Shown piece after piece: positions 1-11,914 of a DNA stretch of 64,000 bases. This DNA comes from Conchocele bisecta (taxonomy: Eukaryota; Mollusca; Bivalvia; Lucinida; Thyasiridae). Numbering within the stretch: position 1 is the first letter of the stretch; each line of letters opens with the position of its first letter. The DNA lies in NCBI GenBank assembly GCA_029237695.1, contig CM055267.1, forward strand, positions 11,559,043 to 11,623,042, given 5' to 3'. The translations under genes and the position numbers were made by a program. The notes below the pieces were generated by a model, which had not been told where the DNA came from, ran no database searches, and saw only the letters and a list, made by a program, of their open reading frames with translations.

Positions 1-257
1 GTAGTGTAATACATAATCATATCGAAGTCTAGTTGATGCCATATGTATTCAATATATTTATGAGGTGGCAGGTCAATAAACATACCACAGGTGACGGGGA
101 AAAAATCACATGACGGTGTATATATAGATATATGCGCGAAAATGACGTCACGATCGGAATTCCCAAAACCTATAAGCACAGGTAATGCTGATTGTTTATG
201 CTTGATCATCATCAGGGCTTCAGAGTGAGACAGGGGGGGGGGGACCACGTTAAAAAA

Positions 258-640
258 CAGAAATCCCTGATTGTGAGAGCAGATTCCCAGCTCATACATG
301 CTGTAAAAGGCCCTGCGCTGTATACGATCAGAACCAGAACACACGCCGGGAATTTCCGACTGTAAATCAATAATGACCGATGAAATCCAAGTGTTCCGAG
401 TGCAGTTTTTCGACCATGTTTATATCGCGGCAACCGGGCTTGTCGGGAACCAGTTAAACCCAGAAATCGCTGATTGGGAGAGCAGATTCCCAGCTCATAC
501 ATGCTGTAAAAGGCCATGCGCTGTATACGATCAGAACCAGAACACACGCTAGGAATTTCCGACTGTAAATAAATAATGACCGATGATATCCGAGTGTTCC
601 GAGTGCATGTTTATATCGCGGCAACCAGGCTTGTACCAGT
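258..640. repeat. Two-copy direct tandem duplication, period 203
   Basis: Two adjacent copies of a roughly 200-base segment start at 258 and 461. Both contain AGATTCCCAGCTCATACATG (281 and 484) and a run ending in TATATCGCGGCAACC. They differ by scattered substitutions and a short deletion in the second copy. Short open frames across the segment repeat with the same period and look non-coding. A run of ten or more G precedes the first copy at about 233-243. Confidence 0.85.
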
Positions 641-641
641 A

Positions 642-1293
642 CGAGACACATTTGTGAAGTTAGTAGGTGCTTTTGATTGGCATTTTTTTTTTCAGTTTGG
701 AAAAAAACACAGAGTTTGTCCGAATAGAAAAAGACCTGAAATATATTTCATGAAAAAATCGCGCATGTTCTTAGGTACAAAATCACATGGCGTGTCTCAT
801 ACGTGTATTCATAATTTGGGTTGCATATACAATTACGTGAAAAGAAAAGTGAAGATGGATTAAACATACACACCTTTCTCATATGGGCTAAGGTGTAATA
901 TAAAATATCGATTGTTTGCAATTTGCCACCAAGCCACAAGATTGGCATGTGTCAACAAACTATTATTGATTGAATCGAGGTCGTTTTTTTTAACTTGGAT
1001 GATTTCCAAACTAACAATTAATCCTAAAACATGTCAGTCATGTTATAGTCATAGCTCTATAGATGCTTGAAAATGGTCATTAATGCAATTTCCGTGATGA
1101 ATTCAAGAATATATACACCATATACATGGGTGGAAATAGACATGGTCACATCTAGAATTGTATATTCTCTGAAGGATCAATACCAAGCAGAAATATATTA
1201 AATATGTTAATCATGTGTGACAAAAAAATTGTGATTTTTCAAGTCGAAAGAGGTTCTAGTAACCGGGGCGCGATGCAAAACCTAAATATTAAA
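642..1293. other. No gene seen; AT-rich unique DNA
   Basis: This stretch is AT-rich with short homopolymer runs and only short, compositionally unremarkable open frames. I see no protein motif, RNA gene or obvious repeat. Confidence 0.6.
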
Positions 1294-1995
1294 ACCAGAT
1301 GACCGCGGCACGCATGTCGAGCCCGCCGAGGCATTTGATGGTATCAGAGTGTATTTATTTGAAGTTTGAATTAAGGGTTGTGGAGATATAAGGTATGTAC
1401 AAGCTTTAACGCAAATTGTAAAGTCATTTGACCTTGATCCTTGTGGGCTGCATGGGTGTGCTATAGAATGAAAATATGGATGATAATAAAGAATTATTTG
1501 AAGTTTGTTGGAGTAACAATTGTGGAGATATGAGGTATGTAAAAACTTTAACGCATATTTTATAATAATGCAAACTTCTAAGTCATTTGACATTAACCTT
1601 GGGGCAAATGTGCCGCATGAGTTGGACACAGAATCAATATATGGATGATGCCCAATAAGTATACAAAGTTTCAAGCAAATCCGACTTCCGGTTACAGAGA
1701 TAGGTATGTGAAAACTTTAACGAAAATTTTGACAAAAACTTTTAACACAAACTACTAAGTCATTTTACCTTGACCTTGGGACACAGTGGCCACTGAGTGG
1801 GACACAGCATGAGTATATGGATGATGACTAATAAGTTTATGAAGTTTCAAGTTAATGTGACTTAGGACTGCAGAGATATAAGGTATTTAAAAACGAAAAT
1901 TTCGGACGGACGCACGCACGAACGGACGGACGAACGCACGGACACACAGACGTCATTGTGATCACTATGTCTAGCTTTCCGCAAGCGGCTCGATA
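1294..1995 (+). mobile_element. Pearl-like tandem-cored element, family A (copy 1)
   Basis: The head begins CCAGATGACCGCGGCACGC. The core has degenerate units of about 160-230 bases, each with a GACCTTGA-type motif and GGATGATG. A (GGAC)n/(ACGG)n microsatellite follows (about 1907-1940). The end is GTGATCACTATGTCTAGC and a short hairpin, AGCTTTCCGCAAGCGGCT. A second full copy lies at 56532-57530. Established knowledge: head, ~160-bp tandem core, tetranucleotide microsatellite, conserved tail is the layout of bivalve pearl elements, usually linked to non-autonomous Helentrons. Assignment here is by layout only. Confidence 0.7.
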
Positions 1996-2212
1996 CAAAT
2001 ATTCATTGAAAATGACAAAAATATTAAATTGTATATTACCTGGCCTGAGGTACAGAAGTTTACGTTGGTATAATTCCAGCACAAACATATTTACACAATT
2101 CCCTAACATTTGATTGGCCCGTAGAAAGTCTCTGTCCAAAATTTATATCCCAGTAAACTCCCACGCCGAACTACCTTCTACAGGTGCGCTGTCAGTGCTG
2201 TCAATGTTTGTT

Positions 2213-2359
2213 TATTTATTAGTGTTTAACAGCCTATCAACATCTAAGGTCATGTAAGGCCGGGCAAACGGGTTAGATCCCATTTTAACCTGCTGCAATG
2301 GAGGTAAAATCCCAAAATCAGAACGGAATATTTACATCGAGAACAAATATATTCAGCCC
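2213..2359 (+). repeat. Dispersed repeat E, copy 1, left part (interrupted)
   Basis: Matches 4446-4593 at high identity, including GGTCATGTAAGGCCGGGCAA and the shared end at ATATATTCAGCCC. The copy resumes at 3584 after a 1.2-kb insertion. The other copy (4446-4775) is continuous across the same point and so acts as the empty site. Confidence 0.85.
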
Positions 2360-3583
2360 TGAAACTAGATTGGTCAGTAAGCGAGGCTTACGGAATACCC
2401 CCCCCCCCCCCCCCCCCCCCCCGCGTGGGCCCAGGTACCCCTAAATATGTAAAAATGTTCTAAGTGTGGGCTTGTGACCTTGACTCTGGGCTTAGCGGGG
2501 GCGAAACGAACGTGAATGTGAAGCAGATCCGAGCAAGGAAATACAAGTTATAACCGATTTCTCTGATGTTACGTTTTGTAAAGAGATTAAGTATGTGATC
2601 TTGACCTTGGGATCAGCGGGGATATGTCACAGCATGATAGTAGAGCCTTACAGGAATGCATGCATGAAATATTAAGCTTTTAATTTTAGATGAAGTTATA
2701 ACATATTTCTCTGATGTTAAGTTTTCTAAAGAGACCATGTATTTGACCTTGACCTTGGGATCAGCGGGGGTTGGACGTTCGTGGATTTGGCACAGCATGG
2801 TAGTAGAGCCTTACAGGAATGCATGTGTGAAAGATTAAGCATTTTAGATGAAGGAAATAGAAGATATAACAATATTTCTCTGATGTTAAGTTTTGTAAAG
2901 AGACTAAGTATTTGACCGTGACCATGGGATCAGCGGGGGTTGGACGGTCGTGGATTTGGCACAGCATGGTAGTAAAGACTTACAGGAATGCATGTGTGAA
3001 ATATTAAGCACTTTAGAAGAAAGAAATAGAAGTTATAACAATATTTCTCTGATGTTAAGTTTTGTAAAAAGAGCCTTACAGGAATGCATGCATGAAATAT
3101 TAAGAATTTTAGATGAAGTTATAACATATTTCTCTGATGTTAAGTTTTATAAAGAGACCATGTATTTGACATTGAACTTGGGATCAGCGGGGGTTGGACG
3201 GTCATGGATTTGGCACAGCATGGTAGTAGAGCCTTACATGAATGCATGTGTGAAATATTAAGCATTTTAAATGAAGGAAATAGAAGTTATAACAATATTT
3301 CTCTGATGTTAAGTTTTGTAAAGAGACTTTGACCTTGACAGTGGGATCAGCGGAGGTTGGACGGTCGTGGATTCGGCACAGCATGGTAGTAGAGCCTTAC
3401 ATGAATGCATGTGTGAAATATTAAGCATTTTAGATGAAGGAAATAGAAGTTATAACAATATTTATCTGATGTTAAGTTTACGGACGCACGGACGGACAAC
3501 CTGACTCCAGAATACCCCCCCCCCCCAACACCACAACTCGTTGCGGGGGTATACTTAGAATAACCTGACCTGGTGCCAGGTCC
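2360..3583 (+). mobile_element. Pearl-like tandem-cored element, family B (copy 1), inserted in repeat E
   Basis: The interval begins TGAAACTAGATTGG and holds a poly-C tract (about 2398-2422). Several tandem units of about 150-170 bases carry GATCAGCGGGGGTTGGACGG and TTTGACCTTGACC. They are followed by GGACGCACGGACGGAC and a second C-run. Both boundaries are defined by comparison with the uninterrupted E copy at 4446-4775. No target duplication longer than two bases is visible. Open frames read off the tandem units on both strands are not genes. Confidence 0.7.
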
Positions 3584-4018
3584 ATACCACACCAAGGCAC
3601 TTGGCCCCTTCCCTTAAAATAGGATTACAAATAATCGTAATACTCACATAAGGGGTATAACCAGATTCAACTGTCACATACAAAATGCCAAAGACGTATG
3701 CGAGGGCCAAACCAGGTGCCCGTTTCACTAAACTTCGTACGACTAAAATGTTCCTAAGTGCAAATTTAGGATCGTCACAAAATTTCAATTGATGGATTAA
3801 CATTTATTGACAATGCTCAATAAATGTAAATCCAATAATTGTTTACAAGAAAACATTGTTAGTGTGAAATTTACAGACTATAATAATGTTGCACTTACGG
3901 ACATTTTAGTCTTACGAAGTTTAGTGAAACGGCCCCCAGGTCTCCAGTCGGGATTCCGGTAAGGATGAACCCCAATCGTTAAATTACCCATCGCGTGCTC
4001 CCACCTGCCACCCACTGC
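3584..4018 (+). repeat. Dispersed repeat E, copy 1, right part (carries a MITE)
   Basis: This continues repeat E from ATACCACACCAAGG to CCCACCTGCCACC and matches 4594-4775. A 219-bp MITE sits at 3717-3935 and is absent from the other copy. Confidence 0.85.
3717..3935. mobile_element. MITE with long terminal inverted repeats, 5-bp CCAGG target duplication
   Basis: The ends are inverted repeats that include CCGTTTCACTAAACTTCGTA on the left and its near-complement on the right. CCAGG occurs directly on both sides (3712-3716 and 3936-3940). The empty site at 4699-4703 has a single CCAGG in otherwise identical flanks. A second copy at 62450-62680 is flanked by CCTGG. It contains no coding capacity. 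I cannot assign a transposase superfamily. Confidence 0.9.
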
Positions 4019-4445
4019 TGTCAATGTAAACAAATGGCTCCCGTCTATCAAACTAAACACATTTTCTTCATGAATTTATTTCACATGCTGGAATTATAAG
4101 GAATGAATGGCCTTTTTGTGGAATTTATCGGTTATATAAACTTTTCCAAGTTTATACCCCGATAAATATAATATGAGGATTTCGGAATATTTAACAACAA
4201 TACAACATATTTTATTCAGCATAAAGCAATACAATACTTTTAGCCATTAAAAATAAAATTGTGTAGTGCACATGAAATAAAGATTTTGAGAATGGAAATG
4301 AAGGAGCTTTTACTTGTGTGGATATATAATGATTGTTGAAAACAGCGTATATCGAGCCAGAGCCCACATATGTGCAGTCTGATTCGTGTATATGCTGGTT
4401 GCAACGATAGATGCTTATTACTAATCACATATATGTGTAATCTGT
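4019..4445. other. No gene seen; AT-rich DNA
   Basis: AT-rich sequence between two repeat E copies. I see no protein motif, RNA gene or tandem repeat. Confidence 0.55.
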
Positions 4446-4775
4446 ATTTGTTTGTTTATTAGTGTTTAACGGTCTATCAACAGCTAAGGTCATGTAAGGC
4501 CGGGCAAACGGGTTCGAACCTGCTGCATTGGGGGGGGGGGGGGATCCCAAAATCAGAACGGAATATTTACATCGAGAACAAATATATTCAGCCCATACCA
4601 CACCAAGTCACTTGGCCCCTTCCCCTAAAATAGGATTACGAATATCGTAATACTGAACTGTCACATACAAAATGTCAAAGACGTATGTGAGGGCCAAACC
4701 AGGTCTCCAGTCGAGATTCCGGTAAGGATGAACCCCGATCGTTAAATTACCTATCGCGTGCTCCCACCTGCCACC
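4446..4775 (+). repeat. Dispersed repeat E, copy 2 (uninterrupted)
   Basis: This copy reads straight through the points where copy 1 is split by a family B element and by a MITE, so it gives the pre-insertion sequence for both. It contains a G-run at about 4531-4543. It ends where repeat D begins (TATGGAAGGTAATATCCGCC at 4776). Confidence 0.85.
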
Positions 4776-5608
4776 TATGGAAGGTAATATCCGCCATAAT
4801 TCTAGTAGGCTTGATGCTTGCTTGCTGATGACATTCTAAGTTCTATCCGTCTTATTACAATTATATGTGGCTGGATGCTTGCTGACTGGTGCCATTACAA
4901 CTTACTTTCATGCTATTTTATTCGACATTCGTGGTTATGACATTTGAAATCTTCTTGGTTGTAGTCTAAATTGCATGTGCATTTGGCTTGATGCTTTATT
5001 CATTCGCACTGTTTCAATGCGTTTGTGTTGATTACATTCTAAGTGGCTTGTTGCTTCAGTCTTAGTGACATCTGGAGTTCCATTATTGATTATTGCATCG
5101 CTGTTTTGCCATGCGTTTTGTTACCTCGCTAAGCCACGCCCCTTGACAACAATAATTGCAACAGTAATTTGGGAACAACCATTATGACGCCAGGTGCGCT
5201 GCTAACACTTAAAATAGTTCTCCCTAAAATTATTTAATATGCTGGTACCCGTCCTACAATGCGTTGCTCTCTAAATTGGTTCCATGTCCCTAACGGTGTT
5301 GGTGTAGATTGATGCCGCCTTTTCTGTTGCGCCATGTTTAGGTTAAAATACACCAAATAGTTTTACTGTATAATTTAACCGAATCCCAGCCAGTCTTTCC
5401 TACTTTCACTATTCGTATGAATGTTGTGGGACCAACCGCGTCATGTCCATCAATATTGTTTACATTATTTGGCCACGGAAACTCTTCAAATATGCTGAAA
5501 ACTGGTGTTAAAAACACCCCCAACAACTGGGTAGTAATGGATCAAGCTTTACAAGCAAACTGAGTCTGTGACCTTAAAACACCCGGACTATTTTTTATGC
5601 CGGACTAC
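4776..5608 (-). repeat. Dispersed repeat D, copy 1
   Basis: One end is TATGGAAGGTAATATCCGCC. The other, read on the - strand, is GTAGTCCGGCATAAAAAATA followed by a GGGTGTTTT(A/G)AGGTCAC motif. The interior has imperfect tandem blocks built on CTTGATGCTTGCTTGCTGAT. Copies or parts occur at 7098-8007, 20803-21400 and three times inside 24.9-29.7 kb. No coding capacity is evident. Confidence 0.75.
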
Positions 5609-6414
5609 GTTTGCATACTCAATTTCTCTAACCTTAAACCTAGAGTGCTACATGCCAGGTTATATATATATAGACATGTTTTTCTTTATTCTTTCAATCT
5701 GACATTTTCTGGCAAAATGAACATTGATTTACCATTACCAGACGTACTAATTGACATTATTATACTTTTTATATCAAACGCGATATGCCAGTTTGATATC
5801 AGGGGCGATAACCGGGTTTCCTTAAAATGATAACGGAAGACACTATTTATTTCATTTATTTATTTTTAGATGTGCAATATCATACTTTATGATATGTCGA
5901 TAAAAATATTTATTCAGCATTTAGTTGATATAAATAATTTAAAAATATTGCATCATTTGCATATGTAACTAGGTTGATACCACCACGAGTCTCTATGAGT
6001 ACATTAAAGATTACTAAATAATTATACCTGTGTAGCTGGCACTCGTAATTTTTAAAAGTGGTGGACTAGTTGCAATTATACATTTATTTAAGTTCCATAA
6101 AGAAAAATTTGTACCTACTAGATGGGACCCCAGCTTCAACAAAAATTAAATCTATATTTTAATTAGTCAAGATCCAGAGCAGAATGGGTGCAGGTTATTG
6201 GAAATTAGGTCCCACAACATCCATAAGAAAAATGAAAGTAGCAGAGAATAGCAAAATGTGTGGTAACGGGTTAGTTTTTTAGGGAAAATCAATGGTGGTG
6301 GCCCACCTTAGTCTGATCCCGGACGGTTATTGGTTTGCATCGGTAACATACCAGTTTGACAGTCAACCTGTGTAAGTTACCATATGTGTAACTTACTATA
6401 ATAAGAGTTGTCAG
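5609..6414. other. No gene seen; includes a two-copy dispersed repeat
   Basis: AT-rich sequence. The portion at about 6145-6300 (ending near CAATGGTGGTGG) is matched at 55960-56115 with a few substitutions. I recognise no gene; the open frame at 5597-5830 has no recognisable motif. Confidence 0.55.
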
Positions 6415-6920
6415 AGGACAACGAAGTGCGCCCGGTGGCAGCAAAGGAACCGAGGGCACATTTGAAAACACAACGTGCTGGATGAGGGAAACAAAATTGA
6501 TGAGCCATTTACCAGAGCGTGTTAAGGTTTCGAGCGTACAAATTATTTGACCTTGACCCTGAGCTTAGCAGAGGTAGAGGACCCTTGGAGCAATGCGTGT
6601 GTGAAATATGAAGCAAATCCAAGCAAGGAAACTTGCCCTAAATATAGGCCATTTACCCGAGCGTTAAGGTTTCGGGATGCACACAGTATGTGACCTTGAC
6701 TCTGGGCTTAGAAGGGGCGGCACGGACGTGGATTTGCAACAGCGCAGTAGAGGACCCTTGGAGCAATGCGTGTGTGAAATATGAAGCAATCCAAGCAAGG
6801 AAACAGAAAATATAGGCCATTATAAGTTTTGAAGACAGACGGACAGACGGACGGACGGACGGACGGACAGACGACGGACAGACAGACAGACGGACGCATA
6901 CGACGCCGAGGGTATGCCAT
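6415..6920 (+). mobile_element. Pearl-like element, family B (copy 2, short)
   Basis: The head region resembles GCCCGGTGGCAGC. About two core units carry TGTGAAATATGAAGCAA and TGACCTTGAC(T/C)CTG(A/G)GC. An (ACGG)/(ACAG) microsatellite runs from about 6833 to 6895 and the tail is CGACGCCGAGGGTATGCC. The Arg/Ser/Val-rich open frames on the - strand here are translations of the microsatellite. The left boundary is approximate. Confidence 0.65.
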
Positions 6921-7097
6921 AAGAAGGAAGGCGCGCTAAAAATGTGATTGTTTTCAATTACGTACATATGTAATTTATTAATGAGGATACTGTATGTATA
7001 AAACACATTAGTAAATCAAACACCATACATACATATGCAATTTAGTTAATATAGGTTAGAGAATAACAAATGGTGCGAAATCGTCAAGAGGATAAAA

Positions 7098-8007
7098 GTA
7101 CTCCGGTATGAACAAAATCGTGCGGGTGTTTTGAGGTCACTGACACAGTTTGCTTGCAAATCTGGATCCATTACTACCTAGGTTCACTTGAGGAATATGT
7201 TGGTCATGTGATGTAAACAGACTTTCCGTGGTCAAACACAAAATATAAACAATATTGGGGGACATGACGAGGTTGGATGTTTCTTAGTTAGGAGTAAGTA
7301 TAATTCATACAGAACCAGTACAGACAGGTTGCAGGTCATGTACAAGTAGGTCCCACAACATCCATACGAATAGTGAAAGTAGGAGAGACTGGCCTTATTG
7401 GATGGGATTCGGTTACAGTATACAGTAAAACTGTTTGGTGTTTTCTAACCTATACTGTGATAATTTGTGGGTGAAATCTTATATCAACACCGGCATTGGA
7501 GGTGTGCCTCAAACAGCCAATCACATCTTGTACTATTATTTATTCGCCGGAGGATTCCTAGCATTGACAGCAGTGCCATCTGGCGTCATAATGAGGCACT
7601 ATATCACCAATATTGCTTGCGTAATTCGGCTTGTGACTTGATGCTTTCTGCTTGCGGCTTTCCGCTTTCGGACTGTGGATTGATGCTTACTTCATGCGGC
7701 TTTGTCCTTACTGCTTTCGGCCTTATTCAAAGTGCTAAGTGCGTTGTTCTTACTTTCTTTTGCAAATGCTTAGTGCAATAAAACAGGGACACGACTAAGG
7801 ACGTATCAATAATTGTAATGTAAATAAGACGAATGAACAAAGCAATCAGCAGAATGGACATGTAAGAAAGACAAATACAATTACAACAAGCAGATTTCAA
7901 ATGTAATAAATACAAATGACGAATGAAATAACATGAATATAAGTTGTAATGTCATCAGCACGCAAGCATCAAGTCACATATAATTATGGCGGATATTACC
8001 TTCCATA
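7098..8007 (+). repeat. Dispersed repeat D, copy 2
   Basis: Begins AGTACTCCGGTATG with GTGCGGGTGTTTTGAGGTCA and ends GGCGGATATTACCTTCCATA, the reverse complement of the start of copy 1. The interior holds tandem blocks with TTGATGCTTTCTGCTTGCGG-like text (about 7630-7760). Two open frames at 7435-7781 lie inside the repeat and show no recognisable domain. Confidence 0.75.
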
Positions 8008-8432
8008 GCCACCCACTGTGTAATGTGTAATGAGATACCGATGTTTGCTGGGATATTATAACATAAAATGACATCAATTGTGTTAGGGTATTGCAAACAT
8101 CCTTCTCATTTCAGACTGCACACTTGTGTTGATCATGTTTTGATTATTCTTCTAATTCTTTCCTTAAATTTCGGAATAAACAAGCTGATTAATAGTTACA
8201 CTGTGGCACAATTTTATCACATTCCGATAGTTTGGTAAAAAGTTATTCCGAATATAGTCAAAATGTGTAAATCCACAGAGCCTGCTTATGGAATAGCTGT
8301 CTTATTTACTAAATTAACATGATGTCACTCGATAATTGTGCTTCAAGTTTAATACCAATTTTGCTAGCTGATCCAGTATGTTGTTCGCCATTTTGTTTAC
8401 ACTACCAGATGCGCCGCATTAGCAGAAACAAA
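8008..8432. other. Unique host DNA flanking the Polinton
   Basis: No gene or repeat recognised. The last bases before the element are the target duplication TGTGAC (8433-8438). Confidence 0.55.
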
Positions 8433-8438
8433 TGTGAC
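8433..8438. repeat. Polinton target site duplication, left copy
   Basis: TGTGAC immediately precedes the left terminal inverted repeat and recurs immediately after the right one at 20232-20237. Six bases is the established target duplication length for Polinton/Maverick integration. Confidence 0.9.
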
Positions 8439-8763
8439 TGATGAGTAGGAAATGAGAGTTCTGCGGCAGTGGATCATGTGGATCCGCCAGCGCACTCCCC
8501 CAGTGGGATTTCACCTGATTCTAAAAATAGATTCCAGTGGGATTTCCATCCGGATTGTAAAAATAGAAACCCTGTGGGATTTTCCCGGCTTCTAAAAATA
8601 TATCCTGGGATTACTATTAATGAATGCGGCGGCGGCGTACTCGGGGATTTCCCCTCGCAGTATTACAAAGCGAATCAATACCCGTTTGAAGACTAAAAGT
8701 GCTTTTAAATTAAAAGAAACACCAAATCACATGCCATCTTAGTGAACAAAACTGCACATTTAC
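8439..8763 (+). repeat. Polinton left terminal inverted repeat
   Basis: Aligns to the reverse complement of 19817-20231. The outer 60 bases are nearly identical. Inside are degenerate subrepeats built on GTGGGATTT, a CC-rich block and TTCTAAAAATAGA, then GCGGCGGCGGCGTACTCGG. The innermost shared text is around GAAGACTAAAA and ACACATTT/GCACATTT. The right copy is longer because of a 30-bp tandem duplication and extra bases around a C-run. Confidence 0.9.
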
Positions 8764-9467
8764 CCAATTATTCGTCACTTGTGAGTCGACGTCGATCGAT
8801 AAACATACTACATAACAAGCAGACGAATTATTTTATTAACGAGTTAAAAAGTACCGTTTACCTGTCATCGCCAAAGGCTGTTATAGAGGAATACATGCTG
8901 TATTAGATACGAGCAGACGACACTTTGTACTTGCCGACATTCAATAGACAGGTAAATACAATTTACCGCTTATACGAAAGGACCTACCGCCATAATATTG
9001 TGATTATCAACCAGCCAGCAGTGTACATTGTAGTATTTTAACAAACATACTTATGGCAACACCCTGTATATAATTGACACTATCTCCATGAACTCCTTGA
9101 ACTCCAGCATCCAGTGCGCATGCTCTGTTTATATCTGTGTGACTGCAACGGCCACTGAGTCGTTACTATCTTTAGTCTTAGTAATATATCCAAGCAGTAA
9201 ACACGTATTGTTGTTTCACTCATCCCACAGCTCAGTGGTTAAGCTAAGGCTCACACACCCTCAATACAGGGTTACGAGTATTGCACAACACGGCTGACAT
9301 CCTGTTGGAACAGGTTTTTAATAACGCATCAGTCGCGAGATTAATATACGGCAGCCGGATCAGTTTACTGGCAGCAGAAGGCTACTTCACGCATCAGTGA
9401 GCGACGCTTTTGCTTTCTTAAACGACTGTATCACATCATAACTGTACCAAGTTAGTATTATATAATA

Positions 9468-9571
9468 GTTTTCCGCGGTGCGCTCAAGCATAGCGGAAAA
9501 CTGTTGTCTTCAATACACGGAAGTGTAGCACGTGCAGCGAGTATGACAGGTTGTTAGCACGTGATGTGCGG
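9468..9571 (+). repeat. Direct repeat with hairpin, copy 1
   Basis: A 104-bp segment is repeated at 11811-11914. It opens with a perfect 9-bp stem, GTTTTCCGC and GCGGAAAAC, around a 16-base loop (9468-9501). GTTGTCTTCAATACACGGAA and GTAGCACGTGCAGCGAGTA follow. The stem is identical in both copies while the loop differs at two positions. Confidence 0.85.
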
Positions 9572-9760
9572 ACTCCCCAAATCAGAACTGAGCATTTACA
9601 ATAAAAGGGGCATTGGGATATATCAGAATTTGGAAGGAAAATATAAGTAAATGAACAAAGAATGCTGTTGTTGGAATCAAACTGTTCAGGGAGAGGTATA
9701 TGTATTTACGCATGCAAGTGGTACATGTACATGTATGCCCCTGCAGGGGGACGATACTCA

Positions 9761-9908
9761 TAGAGTCGGGCAGTTTGATACCCTAGAGTCGGGCATTTTG
9801 ATACCCTAGAGACGGGCAGTTTGATACCCTAGAAACGGGCAGTCTGTAACCATAGAGTCGGGCAGTGTGATACCATAGAGACGGGCAGTTTGATATCCTA
9901 GATACGGG
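9761..9908 (+). repeat. 23-bp minisatellite, about 6.4 copies
   Basis: The unit resembles TAGAGTCGGGCAGTTTGATA plus CCC. Unit starts fall at 9761 and 9784 and continue regularly to 9899, an exact 23-base spacing with point variation. Confidence 0.9.
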
Positions 9909-11746
9909 ATTTACGTAAAATGTAAATGTATACATGCATACATAGTGCGGTAACGTTACCGGGGTAACTGGATCATGGGAACAAGTTGAACAAACTCAGA
10001 GTTCAACCTGTAGAGAGCTAGAAGCAGTACGGATGGTGGTAAGTAGTTCGGTTGGCACCGTATATGGACAAAAGGTCAAGTTGTACATTGATAATTAAAA
10101 TGTTGTTCGCATTATGCAAACAGGAAGCGAAAACAACAATGGCAAGATATTGCTTTGGAAGTTAACGTTATGAGTGTCAATGCACCTATAATGTATGTAC
10201 TGGAAGACAATAACAGACCAGACATTCTCAGTAAGTGTGCTGATACTGATGGTTGGCAGGTTAAAAGGTGGGTATTTGATTGTTTGAGCAAACAATGGGC
10301 AATCACGATATTGATAGATTTGCATCACATTTTAAGTAAAAGTATCGAATGATTTAACACAAAATGTTGGTTTTTAACGCACAGAGACTGTGAATGCTTT
10401 AGATCAGTGTTTGTCTGGATACAAACATTGGAGTTTCCCCCATTGATACCAATAGTAATAAACACAATGTTAAGATATAATGCGTGTGGTACATTGATTG
10501 TGTCACAACGGAAATATGCACATTGTTGGCACATGTTGACTAATAATCATGGCATGTTTGCCAGAGAGGTGTTGTCTTATCAGATTTTTCCAAGAAACGA
10601 TGTAGTGAAGTGTGGCAATGACAGTAGCCGCAGATGTATATTCAGGGAGAATACATAAAATGTTACTATCACTGCTTTACATGTGGCATTTACACGAGTA
10701 CAATGCCATATACGTGTACTGTGGATGGTTTTCATCACATGAAAATGACTGATAAGTTATAAGCCATGCAATATAATGTATAATTCATTTATTGATTGTG
10801 GATGCGATTCCATTTATTGAGTGGATATGGTTTTTCATTTGCGCAGTATTGGTGTGACGTATAATGGGCTGAGCGAGCTGAGGGCGGTCGTTCGTGAAGG
10901 GCAGCGTGATGGTGGACAAGATTTGGACGTACACGATGAGTAGAACGTGACAATACGGTTAAACTGTATGAACTGTGTGTGTATCATTCACCAAATGGAG
11001 GTTTTTGTTATATTAATGGGTGTGAGGCATTGTATTGTATTTGACGAGGGCGGTTGGTGCCGATAGGTGTCATTATTACGGCCATTTGAGATATTAATTG
11101 GCACGTGTTTGAACAATGCAGCTAAACGATTACATGTTTGACGATCATTTAATTAAAATAAGAATTAAGTGTAAACGGGCAGATACAGGGTGGGCAATGA
11201 GGTCATAATTGCTAAAGGTCACACAGCGGCTTGTACACATTCCAAGCTTAAAAATGTACGTTTTTGTGGCAGGTGTAACGGCTAAATCAGAATGTTTCTC
11301 ATTTTTGCCTGTGCATCGATCACGTTGAGTATTCTGATAATTGCTGGAAAGAAACATAAAGATAAGTTACACTAGGGCAAGAGAAGTAATTTGAAAAATG
11401 AATGTGTGTGCGTCCTGATGGATCAGGTGGTTTTCACACATGTATATCAGGAGTTGTATTAATGTCAGCACATGCTGGTGTCAATGATCGTTGTCTAAAA
11501 AGACACGCAGATGGAGGTTGGATATAAGTAAGGATGGGCAACATGAGCAAAAGGCCTAAGACTGTTGAGGCCTTAGATTTGTAAAAGTAATTGAGTGTAT
11601 ATTTAAAAATTGATTTATTGCGTAATTACGGTATGAGTTTTGTTATATTATAACAGAAAGTTAATTTTGATATTTGCTGAGTGTGGAATTATGGAATGAA
11701 AATTTTGACACACAAACCCAGTCTAAAAGGACTTTTCTCGTGCAAC

Positions 11747-11914
11747 CAGCAGATATAAGTATGTGTTTGTGTCTGATTCAGGGCCAACTGGAGTATAGTT
11801 AAGATTAATAGTTTTCCGCGGTGCACTCAAGCATGGCGGAAAACTGTTGTCTTCAATACACGGAAGTGTAGCACGTGCAGCGAGTAGGACCGTTTGTTAG
11901 CACGTGGTGTGCGG
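11747..11914 (+). repeat. Direct repeat block plus hairpin repeat copy 2
   Basis: 11747-11810 (CAACCAGCAGATATAAGTAT onward) recurs at 12145-12212. The intervening 330 bases start with copy 2 of the GTTTTCCGC hairpin repeat (11811-11914). The arrangement looks like local duplication inside the Polinton arm. Confidence 0.8.

Noticed and set aside
6653..7006. 117-codon frame on the - strand
   Set aside because: Its Arg/Ser/Val/Pro-rich part is the translation of the ACGG/ACAG microsatellite of a family B element.
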